Positions 21,847 to 23,011 of a stretch of DNA of 23,011 nucleotides are shown in pieces. Below the pieces are notes generated by a model. It did no database searches. It had not been told where the DNA came from and saw only the letters and a list, made by a program, of their open reading frames with translations. The stretch spans positions 1 through 23,011 of the IMG/VR virus record IMGVR_UViG_3300009703_003175. One strand, written 5' to 3'. The position numbers and the translations under genes were made by a program. Each line of letters begins with the position of its first letter. Positions within the stretch are counted from its first letter, which is position 1. Source of the DNA: a virus.

Positions 21847-22356
21847 ATGCAATTACTAACACTAGATGATCAGACTTTTTTAATGGACAGAGTACCAGAT
21901 AAAGTAGATGAAGACATGCGTTTTGCCGTTTTGGACAATTCGGATACCGCCAATCCTGATTTCTTTTTTGTTCCGCTGATATATTTAGAATCTTTTTCAT
22001 CACCATCTGCTGTGCTAGAAATAGGGGGAAATAAAATACAAATGCCTTTGGACTGGCACATACTGCTTGGCGATCCTGATTGTGGTGATCTCGAGATAGT
22101 GCCACTAACTTCATTGAATGATCGATCCTTCCATGCATTTTGTTTCAATCCAATATCAGACTCTATGCCAAGATATCAGGAAGTGCGGATAACAAACATA
22201 TACAACGAAGTAGAATGGTTTTTTCCAAGGGTAAAATCCAACCAATTAATAACCATACCAACAACTTCGAACAAAAGTCCGCAGTGTGCGTATTTTATAA
22301 AAGAGATCAACCGTAACACAGACATGGTAAATTTAAATAATCTGTTTCATGCTTAA
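21847..22356 (+). CDS. Conserved hypothetical protein of T4-like marine phages
   Basis: I recall similar proteins in T4-like cyanophages but no function. The 169-aa sequence has no membrane segment. It contains a central block around FVPLIYLESFSSPSAVLEIG (residues 38-57), then KIQMPLDWHILLGDPDCGDLE, followed by PLTSLNDRSFHAFCFNP, and an EVEWFFPRVK segment. The repeated Asp/Pro-rich turns suggest a beta-rich fold. The first ATG has no Shine-Dalgarno sequence and follows a TATAAT box by 8 nt; ATG 21883 is an alternative that would drop 12 residues. It overlaps kdsA by 8 nt. Because it sits with uvsW under its own promoter, it is likely phage-core, not island. Confidence 0.75.
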   Translation: MQLLTLDDQTFLMDRVPDKVDEDMRFAVLDNSDTANPDFFFVPLIYLESFSSPSAVLEIGGNKIQMPLDWHILLGDPDCGDLEIVPLTSLNDRSFHAFCFNPISDSMPRYQEVRITNIYNEVEWFFPRVKSNQLITIPTTSNKSPQCAYFIKEINRNTDMVNLNNLFHA

Positions 22357-23011
22357 CTTAATATTCAACAACAACGCTCCGCTTAAAATTATTGCAGGGC
22401 CGTGTCAAATTGAATCGTATGATCATGCCATGAAAATGGCTGAAATAATCGCTGACATATGTCACGAAGCAGGCATACGTTGGGTATATAAATCTTCGTT
22501 TGATAAAGCAAATAGATCTTCCATAGATTCATCGCGTGGAATTGGAATTGAACAAGGCCTTAAAATATTGGAAAAAATTAAACAAGAATATACTGTGCCT
22601 ATACTAACTGATATTCATTCGGCTGCACAGGCAAACACAGTGGCCGAAGTTGTTGATATAATCCAAGTGCCTGCTTTTTTGTGTCGACAGACTGATATCA
22701 TTGTGGCCGCAGCTAAAACAGGACTACATGTTAATGTTAAAAAAGGACAATTTTTGTCTTATAACGACGTAGCGAACATAAAAAACAAATACCCAAAAAA
22801 CAAAAACTTTTTGATAACCGAAAGAGGCACCACATTTGGTTATAATAACCTTGTTGTGGATATGCGTGGCATACATGCAATGAAAGAGCATTATCCGGTT
22901 ATTATGGACGGTACACATTCGGTGCAACAACCAGGTGGCATGGGAAAGTCATCAGGAGGCGATAGGCAATTTGTTGATCCATTGTGTAGATCGGCTGTGG
23001 CAATAGGAATT
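22349..23011 (+). CDS. kdsA: 3-deoxy-8-phosphooctulonate (KDO-8-P) synthase, 3' end outside window
   Basis: The first 221 codons of KdsA are present (E. coli: 284 aa). The enzyme condenses arabinose 5-phosphate with phosphoenolpyruvate to KDO 8-phosphate, the precursor of lipid A core and capsule KDO. Seen are IIAGPCQIES (14-23), KSSFDKANRSS (48-58, the family signature), LTDIH (86-90), PAFLCRQTD (108-116), VNVKKGQF (128-135), FGYNNLVVDMR (153-163) and MDGTHSVQ. Cys19 stands where the metal-dependent class has its ligand Cys; the E. coli type has Asn. It begins inside the previous gene (8-nt overlap), so it shares its promoter. It is separated from the main glycan island by uvsW. Confidence 0.95.
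   Translation, partial: MLNLIFNNNAPLKIIAGPCQIESYDHAMKMAEIIADICHEAGIRWVYKSSFDKANRSSIDSSRGIGIEQGLKILEKIKQEYTVPILTDIHSAAQANTVAEVVDIIQVPAFLCRQTDIIVAAAKTGLHVNVKKGQFLSYNDVANIKNKYPKNKNFLITERGTTFGYNNLVVDMRGIHAMKEHYPVIMDGTHSVQQPGGMGKSSGGDRQFVDPLCRSAVAIGI

Noticed and set aside
21794-22138. 114-aa open frame on the minus strand
   Set aside because: It crosses the promoter before 21847 and runs antisense to the conserved hypothetical gene.
1-23011. tRNA genes, CRISPR arrays, insertion sequences, attachment sites
   Set aside because: No cloverleaf-like segment, regularly spaced repeats, transposase motif or integrase was noticed on either strand.

Overview
The window looks like part of the genome of a marine T4-like myovirus (a pelagiphage- or cyanophage-type contig). 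This rests on four things: a UvsW-type helicase near the right end, very low GC, almost no intergenic DNA with most neighbours overlapping by 1-37 nt, and many gene types familiar from the 'LPS/glycan' islands of such phages. Host and exact phage group cannot be decided from the sequence. No integrase, transposase, tRNA or CRISPR array was seen.

Layout. (1) 3-4964, + strand: HAD phosphatase, a frameshifted GT-A glycosyltransferase, sulfotransferase, 2OG-Fe(II) oxygenase, FkbM-type methyltransferase and glutamine-dependent asparagine synthetase-like amidotransferase. (2) 5012-7396, - strand: one GT-A and two GT-B glycosyltransferases. (3) 7423-17639, + strand: GT-B, sugar nucleotidyltransferase, second HAD phosphatase, purine nucleoside phosphorylase, GT2-like enzyme, TylF-like methyltransferase, GT25-like enzyme, two SDR epimerases around a second FkbM methyltransferase, second GT2-like enzyme, SGNH hydrolase, second GT-A/GT-B pair, and a 37-residue membrane microprotein. 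(4) 17636-19881: another GT-A enzyme, a Prx5-type peroxiredoxin, an uncharacterised DUF115/GT42-like protein and a small HExxH metalloprotein. (5) 19896-22356: a strong sigma70-like promoter, a 109-aa protein of unknown function, an intrinsic terminator, uvsW, a second promoter and a conserved hypothetical protein. (6) From 22349: kdsA (KDO-8-phosphate synthase), cut by the window end.

Working together. The island makes or activates sugars (KdsA, nucleotidyltransferase, two epimerases), transfers them (about eleven glycosyltransferases) and decorates them (amidation, methylation, sulfation, hydroxylation, possible deacetylation). It has no recognisable flippase, polymerase or ligase, so it probably remodels a host glycan, or decorates virion proteins or DNA, using host export machinery. 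The second HAD phosphatase and DeoD overlap and could form a two-step nucleotide salvage path.

Points to notice. A GT-A/GT-B pair occurs twice in opposite orientation. Several other families occur in pairs. Two genes appear damaged (a frameshift near 638-650 and a premature stop in the asparagine synthetase-like gene). A small membrane-protein gene fills an apparent gap. Nearly identical TATAAT-type boxes lie only 8 nt before two start codons, suggesting leaderless transcripts.
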